Origin: Prevotella sp.
GTDB taxonomy: Bacteria > Bacteroidota > Bacteroidia > Bacteroidales > Bacteroidaceae
Assembly: GCA_017619445.1 (NCBI GenBank)
Contig: JAFZSI010000064.1
Span: 1 to 40,970, forward strand
Length of the DNA: 40,970 nt
Direction: 5' to 3'
This document shows, piece by piece, positions 15,970 to 24,289 of this stretch. How positions within the stretch are numbered: the stretch's first letter is position 1; the number at the start of each line of letters is the position of its first letter. Under the pieces are notes generated by a model. It was not told the DNA's origin and ran no database searches. It saw only the letters and a list, made by a program, of their open reading frames with translations. A program made the position numbers and the translations under genes.

Positions 15970-17475
15970 TTACAGCAGGTGCATGATGCCGATGGTGTAG
16001 ATGAGTGCGTAGCCGAGAATCATGCTGATGATGCCGACGATGATGCCCACGCGGGCCATGTCTTTCTGCTTCACCAGGTTGGTGGCGAAGGCCAGTGCGT
16101 TGGGAGGTGTCGAGATGGGCAGAATCATGGCGCTGGATGCGGCGATGGCCACTCCGATGAGCACGGTGGAGGTGCCTCCGATGGCGTTGAGCTTATCGCC
16201 CATGGCTCCGCACACGAAGGCGAGGATGGGCATGAGCAGGGCTGCGGTGGCCGAATTGCTGATGAAGTTGCTCAGCAGGTAGCAGATGAGTCCGCCGATA
16301 AGGAGAATAAGTATGGGTGAGAACGTGCCGAAGGGAATGCTTGCGACGGCGTTCTCTGCCAGTCCCGATGCGTTGAGGCCATAACCGAGTGCGAATCCGC
16401 CGGCCACCATCCAGATGACGCTCCAGTTGATTTGCTCCAGGTCGCGGCGGTTGATGACGCCGGTGAGCGCGAACACGCAGAAGGGAATCAGTGCCACGGT
16501 GTAGGAGTTGATGCCGGTGATGCTGTCGAGCAGCCACAGTGCCACGGTGACGATGAACGTGCCGATGACAATATAAGTGTGCGCGTCGTGTTTCATCTCG
16601 CTGTCAATGTGCAGCTCGATGGTCTTCTGTGTGAAGGGGAAGAGCAGCAGCAGCAAACGCCAGCTGATGAACAGAAGCACGAGCACCAGCGGTACCATGA
16701 ACAGCATCCATTCGCCGAATCCCAGTGCGAGGTTCAGCCCCTCGGGGTCGTTCAGGTATTTGATGGCAATGGTGTTCGGGGGTGTGCCGATAGGTGTTCC
16801 CATGCCGCCGAGGTTGGCTGCAATGGGTATGGCCAGAGCCATTGAGATGCGGCCCTTGCCTTCGGGGGGCAGTTGGCGGAATACGGGTGTAAGGAAGGTG
16901 AGCATCATGGCGGCGGTGGCGGTGTTGCTGACGAACATCGAGAACAGGCCAGTGATGAGCAGGAATCCTAAGAGTACCATCTCGCTGCGCTTGCCGAAAG
17001 GTTTGAGCAGCACCTTGGCCAATTGTGCGTCGAGGCCCGTCTTTGTGGCCGCGATGGCCAGTACAAAGCCTCCGATGAAGAGCATGATGACGGGGTCGGC
17101 GAAAGTGGCCATGACGGCTTTGTAGCTAAGCAGCTTGCCCACCGCTGCCTCATCTACCATGGGCGCGATGCCGCTGTCGGTGCAGAATAGGAGCATGAGC
17201 ACAATGATGCCCACCGAAGTGGCCCAAGAGGCAACCACCTCGAAAATCCACATCAGCGTGGCGAAGGCGAAGATGGCAATGATGCGCTGCTGCACCACGG
17301 TGAGATTGCTGATGCCGAACCATTCTGCCGGCATGTTCCAGAGAATGAGTGTGACGATGGCAACGATGGCCAGTTTGGTATAGTTGGCCATCTGCCTACT
17401 TGGGTGGAAGAACTTAGCATGTGCCGCCGAGTGAATAGCCTCGACGAGATCGAAACCTCTGTAACTGTTAAACAT
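15970..17475 (-). CDS. SLC13/DASS family sodium:dicarboxylate symporter
   Basis: A 501-residue inner-membrane protein with about a dozen hydrophobic helices. Both signature motifs of divalent anion:Na+ symporters are present as an inverted pair, SNTATAAMM in the first half and SNSATAALL in the second, each followed by a Pro/Thr-rich hairpin (TPIGTPPNTIA, PISTPPNALA). These proteins move succinate, malate, fumarate or related anions with sodium. Its position close to pckA fits C4-dicarboxylate traffic in a succinate producer, but the substrate and direction are not determinable here. It converges with upp and has a TAATTTTG box upstream at 17608-17615. Confidence 0.9.
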   Translation of the reverse strand: MFNSYRGFDLVEAIHSAAHAKFFHPSRQMANYTKLAIVAIVTLILWNMPAEWFGISNLTVVQQRIIAIFAFATLMWIFEVVASWATSVGIIVLMLLFCTDSGIAPMVDEAAVGKLLSYKAVMATFADPVIMLFIGGFVLAIAATKTGLDAQLAKVLLKPFGKRSEMVLLGFLLITGLFSMFVSNTATAAMMLTFLTPVFRQLPPEGKGRISMALAIPIAANLGGMGTPIGTPPNTIAIKYLNDPEGLNLALGFGEWMLFMVPLVLVLLFISWRLLLLLFPFTQKTIELHIDSEMKHDAHTYIVIGTFIVTVALWLLDSITGINSYTVALIPFCVFALTGVINRRDLEQINWSVIWMVAGGFALGYGLNASGLAENAVASIPFGTFSPILILLIGGLICYLLSNFISNSATAALLMPILAFVCGAMGDKLNAIGGTSTVLIGVAIAASSAMILPISTPPNALAFATNLVKQKDMARVGIIVGIISMILGYALIYTIGIMHLL

Positions 17476-17607
17476 TTCTCAAGATTTTAGTTGTTTGTTG
17501 CCGCAGGAGAGACACCTGCGTATCAGTTAATATGCTGCTTTTTGTTGTGGCGGTTTATTAGTAAACCGTCGTGGTGGTTGAGGGTGGTATGTATCTTAAA
17601 ACGAGTG

Positions 17608-17615
17608 CAAAATTA
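17608..17615 (-). promoter_or_regulatory. Promoter -7 box for the SLC13 transporter
   Basis: The minus strand reads TAATTTTG, an exact TAnnTTTG box about 133 nt before the ATG. No clear upstream element. Confidence 0.4.
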
Positions 17616-17683
17616 CAAATAAATCCGGGGTTTGAGTTTTGAGGCTTGAGTTTTTTTCGCAGAATAAGTGTATAAATACACGA

Positions 17684-17718
17684 AATCACCCCCGAGGCGT
17701 GAATCCTTGGGGGTGATT
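17684..17718 (-). terminator. Terminator after the small outer-membrane barrel gene
   Basis: AATCACCCCC (17684-17693) pairs with GGGGGTGATT (17709-17718). On the minus strand a short T-rich stretch follows, so termination efficiency is uncertain. Confidence 0.6.
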
Positions 17719-17777
17719 GTCAAGTGGAGTTTGCAAAAACTCGCACTATCCGCACAGTTTTCTTGTGCCAGTCTATG

Positions 17778-18281
17778 TTATAACTTAAAAGCGACACCCG
17801 TGCTTACCCAGAACTGACCACTGTCCTTGGACATGTATTTCAGTTCTGCGCTGATGGTAATCTTGTCGGTGAGGCTGTATTGCGCACCGCCACCAGTGTT
17901 GAAGAACACGTCGCCGCCAGATGAACTGCCTACCTTAATGGTAACGTTGCCCTCATGGAAATCTCTTGCGCTCGAGCTGTAGCCCAGATAGCCAACGCCG
18001 GCCAACGGATAAACCTTCACCTTGTCGGTAATGCCGATGAGATAGTGAAGATTGGCAATGGCATCATACCAGGTAAAGCCTTCCTTCTTAAGCCAATAGT
18101 CGGCATTCGCCTCGGCGCGAATCTGGTCGGTGATGTAATACTGGGCTTTTGCGCCAATGGCAAATGTCTCTGAGTTGAAACCGTAAGAGAGGTTACCGCC
18201 AACGGCAATGTCACCTTTTCCCTGGGCAAATGCGCCCATACTAAACAATGCAATGCATAGGATTAAAAAGACTCTTTTCAT
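17778..18281 (-). CDS. Small outer-membrane beta-barrel protein (OmpX/OmpW-like)
   Basis: A 167-residue secreted protein with signal peptide MKRVFLILCIALFSMGAFA and mature start QGKGDIAVGGNLSYGF. The mature part alternates amphipathic strands with short turns (AIGAKAQYYITDQIRAEANA, VYPLAGVGYLGYSS, NTGGGAQYSLTDKITISAEL) and ends in VSTGVAFKL, as expected of an eight-stranded barrel. No specific function is recognisable; such proteins may be pores, adhesins or structural. A well-spaced promoter lies upstream and faces away from the promoter of the Omp28-like gene. Confidence 0.8.
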   Translation of the reverse strand: MKRVFLILCIALFSMGAFAQGKGDIAVGGNLSYGFNSETFAIGAKAQYYITDQIRAEANADYWLKKEGFTWYDAIANLHYLIGITDKVKVYPLAGVGYLGYSSSARDFHEGNVTIKVGSSSGGDVFFNTGGGAQYSLTDKITISAELKYMSKDSGQFWVSTGVAFKL

Positions 18282-18317
18282 AGTAGTGAACTTTTAATAT
18301 GTTAAACAAACTTTTCG

Positions 18318-18349
18318 CAAAAGTAACTTTTTTATCTGATTCTACCAAA
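18318..18349 (-). promoter_or_regulatory. Promoter of the small barrel gene
   Basis: Minus strand: TTTG (18346-18349), 20 nt, TACTTTTG (18318-18325), a full match to the Bacteroidetes consensus 37 nt upstream of the ATG. Confidence 0.7.
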
Positions 18350-18366
18350 CATTTTGCTCACAAATG

Positions 18367-18397
18367 TTTGTCAGAAGTCAGAAAACCACTACCTTTG
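18367..18397 (+). promoter_or_regulatory. Promoter of the Omp28-like gene
   Basis: TTTG (18367-18370), 19 nt, TACCTTTG (18390-18397), a perfect consensus match. The leader is about 83 nt. It faces the opposite way to the barrel-gene promoter 18 nt away, so one regulator could govern both. Confidence 0.75.
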
Positions 18398-18486
18398 CCG
18401 CTGTTATAGAACACATAGTGCTAAACTATTATCAAAAACAAAGCTGAAGTTTACATTTTTCAATAACAAATAAAACCGAAAATACA

Positions 18487-20289
18487 ATGAAAAAGCAACT
18501 TTTACTCATTGTTGCCATGATGATGGCAATGTGCAGCTATGCAACAATCACGCCTACAGGCAGTCAGTTCTGGTGGGGCTATTTCTCTGAAAGCGAAGCC
18601 AGTGGTGATGACTTTACTAGTTTGGGCACAGGCTATACAGAAGATTTTGACGCGGCAATCCGCATCCCGGCCAATCAAGAAGTTGTGGGCAGTGGCACCA
18701 TCAAGGCTGTCCGTATTTGGATTGGTTCTGCATTATCTTCGTTTAAAAGCCTGAAGGTATGGATTTCGTCGTCGCTCCCCTCTAATGTGTCGAATGCTGA
18801 CTATGTGCAGACTGTTGATGTGAAAGGGCTGGAAAACGGTGCCAACGACATTGAGCTGAATACCCCGTTTGTAATTAATAACAAGGAAGTGTATATAGGT
18901 TACACTGTGTCTATTAAAAGACCTGTTTATCCCATCATGGTGGGCGGTACATGGGTGGAGAATTCCTTATACCTTCGCAGTTCTAAAAACGTCACCCAAT
19001 GGGGTGCTATCAGTGATTTTGGTAAGTTGGCTATGCAGGTGTTGGTTGATGGTGTGGAACTGGTTGGCAACGCTGCAGAACCGACAGCGTTCGGAACAGA
19101 GTATGTGCTAAAAGGACAATCGGTCGATATGCCCGTAAGCATTGTCAATACGGGCAAGAATGACATTAAGTCAATTAGCTATACCATTACCACCAACGGC
19201 AACACTTCGGGCGAGAAAACGATTTCAGTCAATAACATTGGTTCTTATGACTCACAAACCGTTATGATTCCTTTCGCGGCTGATGCCGATGCCAGGAAAT
19301 ATGTGAAAACGCTGACCATCACCAAGGTGAATGGAGTTGCCAACGAGGCTTCGCAGAAAAGTGCCGAGGGTGTGGTGGTAACGATTCTCGAAAAGCCGAC
19401 AGTGATGCCTGTTGTTGAGGAGTTCACCGGCACATGGTGCGGATGGTGTCCCGTTGGTTTTGACGGCCTGGAGAAAATGTACGAGAAATATGGCGACAAG
19501 GTGGCGTTGATAGCCGTTCACTATGGCGATCCGATGGAAACATCCGATTATTCTCCCATCTTGGCACAAGTAGTAGATGGTTTCCCCAGTTCTTTCGTGA
19601 ACAGAGCGTATAGTGTTTATCCAGCCGCAGCAAATCTGGAGTATTATATTGATTACTGTTTGCAGCAAACAGTTCCCGCCGGAATCAAGACCGCAGCCGA
19701 ATGGACTAATGCCGACAAGACCACCATCAAGATTCAAACCTCCACCACCTTTGCATATAGCGACGAGGGTGTTAAGTATGGCATTGCCTATGTGCTTGTT
19801 GAGGATGGCATGAAGGGCACGGGCTCTGACTGGGCACAAAACAACAACCTGAGCGGAAACAGCACTTACAAGGATTTAGAGTTCTGGTATAATGCCGGCT
19901 CAAAGGTGTCAGGCCTGGAGTTCAATCATGTGGCAGTAGCAGCTTGGAATCTTGTGAGTGGTGTGAGCGGCTCTGTCAGTTCCAACGTGAAGGCTGGCGA
20001 GGTGCAGAAACACAATTTCAATGCCGACATTTCCGGTAACAAGCTGATTCAGGACAAGTCGAAGCTGAAGATTATTGCCCTGCTCATCGACCAATCGACA
20101 AACGTGATTGTCAATGCGGCGCAGACCACCATTGGCGCTCCTGGCACCGGCATCGAGGCTGTCAAGAGCACGGCCCAGGAGGTTGTTGGCTACTATACTG
20201 TTGACGGCAAGCGTCTTGCTGCTCCCGTCAAGGGCGTGAACATTGTCCGCATGAGCGACGGTTCGAGCAGAAAGATGGTTGTCAAATAG
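18487..20289 (+). CDS. Omp28-like thioredoxin-fold surface protein with C-terminal sorting-like tail
   Basis: A 600-residue secreted protein. After the signal peptide (cut near MCSYA) come beta-sandwich domains (about residues 25-300), then a thioredoxin-like domain opening EEFTGTWCGWCPVGF, with the redox pair Cys318/Cys321. The last 35 residues (VVGYYTVDGKRL, then KGVNIVRMSDGSSRKMVV) resemble the C-terminal domains used by Bacteroidales proteins for type IX secretion or surface anchoring. The layout fits the Omp28 family; a role in thiol-disulfide exchange at the surface is inferred from CGWC. It is monocistronic with its own promoter and terminator. It is the only SPI-type secreted protein here without Gln after the predicted cut. 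Confidence 0.75.
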   Translation: MKKQLLLIVAMMMAMCSYATITPTGSQFWWGYFSESEASGDDFTSLGTGYTEDFDAAIRIPANQEVVGSGTIKAVRIWIGSALSSFKSLKVWISSSLPSNVSNADYVQTVDVKGLENGANDIELNTPFVINNKEVYIGYTVSIKRPVYPIMVGGTWVENSLYLRSSKNVTQWGAISDFGKLAMQVLVDGVELVGNAAEPTAFGTEYVLKGQSVDMPVSIVNTGKNDIKSISYTITTNGNTSGEKTISVNNIGSYDSQTVMIPFAADADARKYVKTLTITKVNGVANEASQKSAEGVVVTILEKPTVMPVVEEFTGTWCGWCPVGFDGLEKMYEKYGDKVALIAVHYGDPMETSDYSPILAQVVDGFPSSFVNRAYSVYPAAANLEYYIDYCLQQTVPAGIKTAAEWTNADKTTIKIQTSTTFAYSDEGVKYGIAYVLVEDGMKGTGSDWAQNNNLSGNSTYKDLEFWYNAGSKVSGLEFNHVAVAAWNLVSGVSGSVSSNVKAGEVQKHNFNADISGNKLIQDKSKLKIIALLIDQSTNVIVNAAQTTIGAPGTGIEAVKSTAQEVVGYYTVDGKRLAAPVKGVNIVRMSDGSSRKMVVK

Positions 20290-20324
20290 CAGTTGTCTTG
20301 CAGACGACAGAACTTATTTCCCAT

Positions 20325-20366
20325 AAAAAAGGGGCGAAGGAAAGTTTATTCTCCTTCGCCCCTTTT
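20325..20366 (+). terminator. Terminator of the Omp28-like gene
   Basis: AAAAGGGGCGAAGGA pairs with TCCTTCGCCCCTTTT across a short loop, starting 36 nt after the stop. The A and T flanks make it potentially bidirectional. Confidence 0.88.
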
Positions 20367-20384
20367 GCTATGAGGGAGCCTGTA

Positions 20385-20466
20385 AATGAGAAATGAGAAA
20401 TGAGGAATGAGGAATTATCAATTCTCAATTGTCAATTCTCGATTGTCAATTGTCAATTATCAATTC
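20385..20466. repeat. AT-rich simple repeats, TGAGAAATGA and TCAATTCTCAATTG
   Basis: A (RATGAGA)n run is followed by about six near-tandem copies of TCAATTNTC. Similar TCAATTGTCAATTCTC runs occur at 40019-40047, and the reverse complement at 14903-15026. Confidence 0.65.
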
Positions 20467-20475
20467 TCTCCTCTT

Positions 20476-20508
20476 TTACCCCCCCCACCGGGGGCAGGGG
20501 GCTTTTTT
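20476..20508 (+). terminator. GC-rich hairpin next to korB, possible second terminator
   Basis: A run of C, ACC, then GGGGG and GGGGG is followed on the plus strand by CTTTTTTC. It lies two bases past the korB stop on the other strand. It could terminate read-through from the Omp28-like gene or be a dispersed palindrome. Confidence 0.45.
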
Positions 20509-20510
20509 CT

Positions 20511-21515
20511 TTATTGCACCTCCCAGATGTCGTTTGTTTCGAGCAGTTCCATGAAGTTGTGATACTTCTTCTGCTGCGACACCTCGGCTATCTGCTGGTT
20601 CACGGCATCGTTGTAGGTGGGAGCCTCCACGTCGCGGATTACGCCCAGGGCAATGGGGAATCCGTCCTCGTTGCTCATCATGGCCAGCTTCAGCTGCAGG
20701 GTGTTGTCCTCGCAATGGGCGTCGTGCACCAGTACGTCGTCCAGCGTGTAGCCGTCCTTGCCAATCTCCACCACCTTCAGGCCGAAGCCCTCCTGCACCA
20801 GTCCGAACTCGTTGTTCTCGCCGAAGACCAGTTTCTCGCCGTGGCGCACATAGATGGCGTTCTTCTTGCGGCCCTCCTTGTTGTACACGGCATCGTGACA
20901 ATGGTCGTTGAAGATGACGCAATTCTGCAGAATCTCGCATACGGCAGCACCCTTGTGCAGATAAGCAGCCTTCAGCACATTGACGGTCTCTGCTGCATCG
21001 GTGGCCACGGTGCGTGCAAAGAACTTGCCGCGCGCACCGAAACAGAGTTCGGCCGGGCGGAACGGGTCCTCTACGGTGCCGTAAGGGCTCGATTTCGATA
21101 CAAATCCGCGGGGGCTGGTTGGCGAGTATTGTCCTTTGGTCAGACCATAGATGCGGTTGTTCAACAGAATCATGTTCAGGTCGATGTTGCGTCGCATGGC
21201 ATGAATGAAATGGTTGCCACCGATGGCCAGTCCGTCACCGTCGCCGCTCACCTGCCATATCGTCAGGTTGGGGTTAGTCACCTTCGCGCCCGTTGCAATG
21301 GCAGCCGCACGACCGTGGATGGTCTGCATGGCATAGGTGTTTACGTAATAAGGCAGACGGCTCGAACAGCCGATACCACTGATGACTGCCATCTCGTGCG
21401 GGGCAACACCCACCTCAGCCATTGCTTTGTGCAGTGAGGCCAGGAAGAAATGGTCACCACAACCGGGACACCACCTGGGTTGTCCTTTCTTATAATCTTG
21501 TGCTGTATATTCCAT
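20511..21515 (-). CDS. korB: 2-oxoglutarate (2-oxoacid):ferredoxin oxidoreductase, beta subunit
   Basis: KorB (334 residues) is the thiamine-diphosphate-binding subunit of the enzyme that converts 2-oxoglutarate and CoA to succinyl-CoA, or the reverse, with reduced ferredoxin. The N-terminal RWCPGCGDHFFL and the TPP/Mg motif GDGDGLAIGGNHF are intact, with LNNRIYGLTKGQYSPTS completing the cofactor site. In related genomes korB follows korA directly. Here a 627-bp repeat-bounded segment with a GxxExxY gene lies between them, yet both genes are intact and in the same direction. Pyruvate or another 2-oxoacid as substrate is less likely but not excluded. Confidence 0.9.
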   Translation of the reverse strand: MEYTAQDYKKGQPRWCPGCGDHFFLASLHKAMAEVGVAPHEMAVISGIGCSSRLPYYVNTYAMQTIHGRAAAIATGAKVTNPNLTIWQVSGDGDGLAIGGNHFIHAMRRNIDLNMILLNNRIYGLTKGQYSPTSPRGFVSKSSPYGTVEDPFRPAELCFGARGKFFARTVATDAAETVNVLKAAYLHKGAAVCEILQNCVIFNDHCHDAVYNKEGRKKNAIYVRHGEKLVFGENNEFGLVQEGFGLKVVEIGKDGYTLDDVLVHDAHCEDNTLQLKLAMMSNEDGFPIALGVIRDVEAPTYNDAVNQQIAEVSQQKKYHNFMELLETNDIWEVQ

Positions 21516-21555
21516 GTTGTACTTGAATGTTATTTGTTGTTGAATATGTTTTACC

Positions 21556-21676
21556 GAACCACAGATTTCTCAGATTTCTCGGATTTTTTTAAATTTGCTG
21601 TTATTATCTCAGATTTCTCAGATTTCTCGGATTTTTTTTTATTTGCTGTTATTATCTCAGATTTCTCAGATTCTAA
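21556..21676. repeat. Family A repeat block, left end of the GxxExxY segment (48-bp direct repeats)
   Basis: It opens with GAACCACAGATTTCTCAGAT. CAGATTTCTCAGATTTCTCG then recurs at 21562 and 21610, with a partial copy at 21658, a 48-bp period with GGATTTTTTT and ATTTGCTGTTATTATCT between. The first 21 bases are the inverted counterpart of 22160-22180. Confidence 0.85.
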
Positions 21677-21704
21677 GTAATGGAACGGAACAAATCAATT
21701 TGTG

Positions 21705-22091
21705 TTATTTATATTCTCCTGTCGCAAAACGCTCAAATCTCAGTGATGTGTCACCAAAATTAAGCAGCAGAGCAACACTATAACCAGCCACTTTTGCATA
21801 GTTGATTGTCTGTGAGCGATGTATGTCATCAATTTCCTTCACAGCCTTCAATTCAACAATCACTTTATCTTCGCATATAAAATCTGGTATGAATTCCGTT
21901 TTCAGCAGTACATCCCTATACATTACCTGTAAAGGCTGTTCGCGTTTATATGAGATGCCTTGAAATATAAATTCTTGTTCTAATGCATCTTGATACACTT
22001 TTTCGGAGAATCCACAACCCAAATAGCGATGAACAGCCATGGCTGCTCCTATGATATCGTGGGTAAGCTGTTTATATTTGAATTCGTCCAT
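21705..22091 (-). CDS. GxxExxY protein (PDDEXK-like)
   Basis: A 128-residue protein with the name-giving motif as GFSEKVY (about residues 28-34) and a PDDEXK-like core: EFIPDFICEDKVIVELKAV supplies an Asp and an ExK pair, followed by INYAKVAGYSVALLLNFG. The family is abundant in Bacteroidetes, Planctomycetes and other groups, usually in scattered, repeat-rich places. Its function is not established; a nuclease fold is likely from the motif. It lies between korA and korB in the same direction and is bounded by inverted family A repeats. No promoter of its own is visible, so it may be expressed by korA read-through. Confidence 0.88.
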   Translation of the reverse strand: MDEFKYKQLTHDIIGAAMAVHRYLGCGFSEKVYQDALEQEFIFQGISYKREQPLQVMYRDVLLKTEFIPDFICEDKVIVELKAVKEIDDIHRSQTINYAKVAGYSVALLLNFGDTSLRFERFATGEYK

Positions 22092-22099
22092 TCTATGCC

Positions 22100-22180
22100 G
22101 AAATCTGTGAAATCCCGAGAATCTTAGATTCTCATCAATCTCAATAGATAAATCTGTTCAATCTGTGAAATCTGTGGTTC
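22100..22180. repeat. Family A repeat block, right end of the GxxExxY segment
   Basis: AAATCTGTGAAATCCCGAGA, a short palindrome AGAATCTTAGATTCT, and AATCTGTGAAATCTGTGGTT ending in C at 22180. The korA stop codon begins six bases further on. Confidence 0.8.
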
Positions 22181-22185
22181 CTTAA

Positions 22186-24036
22186 CTACGCTTTAAGTAT
22201 CTTCTCAAACGCATCCACAAGTTCGCTGACCACGAAAGGCTGGCCCTTCACCTGGTTGAACTGATAGGGCACGAAGCCATCCACGTTGGCGCGCAGATAG
22301 GCGGCAAGCTGTCCGAGGTTTTGTTCGGCCACCACCACCTTATTATATTTCTTCAGCACCTCGGCGGTGTTCTTCGGCAGCGGGTTGATGAACTTCAGCT
22401 GAGCCTGAGCCACCTTATGGCCCTTCTTCCGCAGTTCCTCCATGGCCGAAACCAAGTGTCCGTAAGTAGAGCCGAAGCCCACGATGAGCAGGTCGGCATC
22501 GTCAGCGTCACCCGTCACCTCGAGGTCGGGCACCTGTATCTTTGCCACTTTCTCGGCGCGCAGATGGCACATCAAGTTGTGGTTCTCGGGTTCCGTACTG
22601 ATGGCACCCGTCTTGCCGTCCTTCTCTAAGCCGCCCAGGATATGCGTATAGCCCTCCTGTCCGGGGATGGCCCAGTAGCGCACCTTTGTCTCCTCGTCGC
22701 GGTAGTACGGCGTGTAGTTGCCTTTCATCTCGGGAGTGACGTAATGAGGTTTGATGGCGGGCAGCTCGTTGATGTCAGGCAGTTTCCAGGCACCCGAGCC
22801 GTTGGCCACGAAAGCGTCGGTGAGCAGGATGACCGGCGTCAGGTGTTCCAGGGCAATCTTCGCAGCCTGATACACCGCATCGAAGCAGTCCGTGGGGCTC
22901 AGTGCTGCGATGACAGGCATGGGGCTTTCGCCGTTGCGCCCGTAGAGTGCCTGCAGCAAGTCGGTCTGTTCGCTCTTCGTGGGCAGACCCGTTGAGGGGC
23001 CGCCGCGCTGCACGTCGATAATCACCAATGGCAGCTCGTCGATGACCGCCAGGTTCATGGCCTCGCTCTTCAGGCAGATGCCAGGGCCAGAAGTGCTGGT
23101 AGCAGCCAGTGCACCGGCGAACGAAGCTCCCACGGCACTCGCGCAACCGCTGATTTCGTCCTCGCACTGCACCGTAATCACGCCGCACGACTTATGTTTC
23201 GACAACTCGTGCAGGATGTCTGTGGCCGGTGTAATGGGGTAGGAGCCGAGGAACAGCTTCAGGCCAGCCTTCTCGGCGGCAGCAATCAGTCCGTAGGCCG
23301 TAGCCTTGTTGCCCGTGATGTCCATATAGCGTCCGGGCACCTTCTCTTTCGATTCAATGCGATAGGTAGCAGGCACGCTCGAGTGCGTGTTGTGTCCGTA
23401 GTCGTAGCCGGCCTGCACCACCTTGATGTTGTTCTCGGCGATGGCCGGTTTCTTGGCAAACTTCTCCCGCAGGAAATTGTTCACCAGGTTCAGGTCGCGG
23501 TTGAACAACCAGCACACCAGTCCCAGTGCAAACATGTTGCGGCACTTCAGCACCGCCTTGTTGTCCATGCCCGAGTCCTTCAGGCACTCCTTCACCATCT
23601 GTGTGAGCGGGCACTGAATCACGCGGTCCGCGTCGATGCCCATCTCGCCCAGGTAGTCCTCGGTCTGGAAAGCCGCCTTCTTCAGGTCGTTCGGGCCAAA
23701 CGAGTCCGTGTCAATGATAATCGTCGCCTGCGGCTTCGCATACTTCAGCTGTGTCTTCAGTGCGGCCGCGTTCATGGCCACCAACACGTCGCACAGGTCG
23801 CCCGGCGTATAGACTTTGCCAGCGCCGATGTGCACCTGGAAACCGCTGACGCCCGTCAGCGAGCCCTGCGGGGCGCGGATGTCGGCCGGATAGTCGGGGA
23901 ATGTGGAAATTCCGTTGCCCACGGTGGCGCTCACCGTGGAGAAGATGTTTCCGGCCAGCTGCATGCCATCGCCGGAATCACCAGAGAAGCGGACCACAAC
24001 CTGGTCCAGCTCTTTCACTTCTAATTGTTCTGCCAT
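22186..24036 (-). CDS. korA: 2-oxoglutarate (2-oxoacid):ferredoxin oxidoreductase, fused gamma-alpha subunit
   Basis: A 616-residue chain with the gamma domain at the N-terminus (about residues 1-190; VVRFSGDSGDGM and FPDYPADIRAPQGS) fused to the alpha domain (about 200-616; SYPITPATDILHELSKH, VQRGGPSTGLPTKSEQTDLL), the usual form of KorA in Bacteroidetes. With KorB it links 2-oxoglutarate and succinyl-CoA using ferredoxin. The start at 24036 (MAEQLEVKEL) is preferred because the ATG at 24093 falls in the promoter. A promoter with consensus spacing lies at 24091-24121. The stop is six bases from the right end of the GxxExxY segment, suggesting insertion very close to the gene's end. Confidence 0.9.
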   Translation of the reverse strand: MAEQLEVKELDQVVVRFSGDSGDGMQLAGNIFSTVSATVGNGISTFPDYPADIRAPQGSLTGVSGFQVHIGAGKVYTPGDLCDVLVAMNAAALKTQLKYAKPQATIIIDTDSFGPNDLKKAAFQTEDYLGEMGIDADRVIQCPLTQMVKECLKDSGMDNKAVLKCRNMFALGLVCWLFNRDLNLVNNFLREKFAKKPAIAENNIKVVQAGYDYGHNTHSSVPATYRIESKEKVPGRYMDITGNKATAYGLIAAAEKAGLKLFLGSYPITPATDILHELSKHKSCGVITVQCEDEISGCASAVGASFAGALAATSTSGPGICLKSEAMNLAVIDELPLVIIDVQRGGPSTGLPTKSEQTDLLQALYGRNGESPMPVIAALSPTDCFDAVYQAAKIALEHLTPVILLTDAFVANGSGAWKLPDINELPAIKPHYVTPEMKGNYTPYYRDEETKVRYWAIPGQEGYTHILGGLEKDGKTGAISTEPENHNLMCHLRAEKVAKIQVPDLEVTGDADDADLLIVGFGSTYGHLVSAMEELRKKGHKVAQAQLKFINPLPKNTAEVLKKYNKVVVAEQNLGQLAAYLRANVDGFVPYQFNQVKGQPFVVSELVDAFEKILKA

Positions 24037-24090
24037 AATAAATATGATTACAAAATTTACTGATTTTCTTCTTACATTAAAAAAACGCTG

Positions 24091-24121
24091 CAAAGTTCGT
24101 CATTTTTTGCGACATGACAAA
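24091..24121 (-). promoter_or_regulatory. Promoter of korA
   Basis: Minus strand: TTTG (24118-24121), 19 nt, GAACTTTG (24091-24098), one mismatch to TAnnTTTG. The predicted leader is about 48 nt before the ATG at 24036, which supports that start. Confidence 0.6.
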
Positions 24122-24289
24122 ACAATCGTGAATAAAAATGCGAAATTTGCCGTAGAAATATGCATAATCTGAATAATCATGCGCTTCAACAGCGTTTAAC
24201 TGCGTAAAACCGGGGATTTGCCGCCGCCGCAAGCCCCTTTGTGCTCACCGCGCCGCACACTTCAAAAACGAACCAATTTTTTATATTCA

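Larger units (their letters stand above)
17476..17777. other. 302-nt gap between the SLC13 transporter and the small barrel gene
   Basis: It holds the transporter leader and promoter box, a TTTGAGTTTTGAGGCTTGAG simple repeat (17627-17655), a terminator hairpin (17684-17718) and CTATCCGCACA (about 17748-17758), a word also found near 14804. No gene is supported. Confidence 0.6.
21556..22180. mobile_element. Candidate non-autonomous cassette carrying GxxExxY inside korAB
   Basis: The left end GAACCACAGATTTCTCAGAT and the right end, read on the other strand as GAACCACAGATTTCACAGAT, form inverted repeats matching at 20 of 21 positions (21556-21576, 22160-22180). They enclose one gene and separate korA from korB. 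Removing it would leave about 45 nt between the two subunit genes, a normal operon gap. No transposase and no clear target duplication are seen, so mobility is inferred only from structure. Confidence 0.5.

Noticed and set aside
21562-21676. CRISPR-like array
   Set aside because: Direct repeats abut with near-identical spacers, there are only about 2.4 units and no cas genes; it is a simple tandem repeat.
21450-21680. Plus-strand frame with SDFSDF repeats
   Set aside because: It is only a translation of the family A 48-bp repeats and overlaps the korB start on the other strand.
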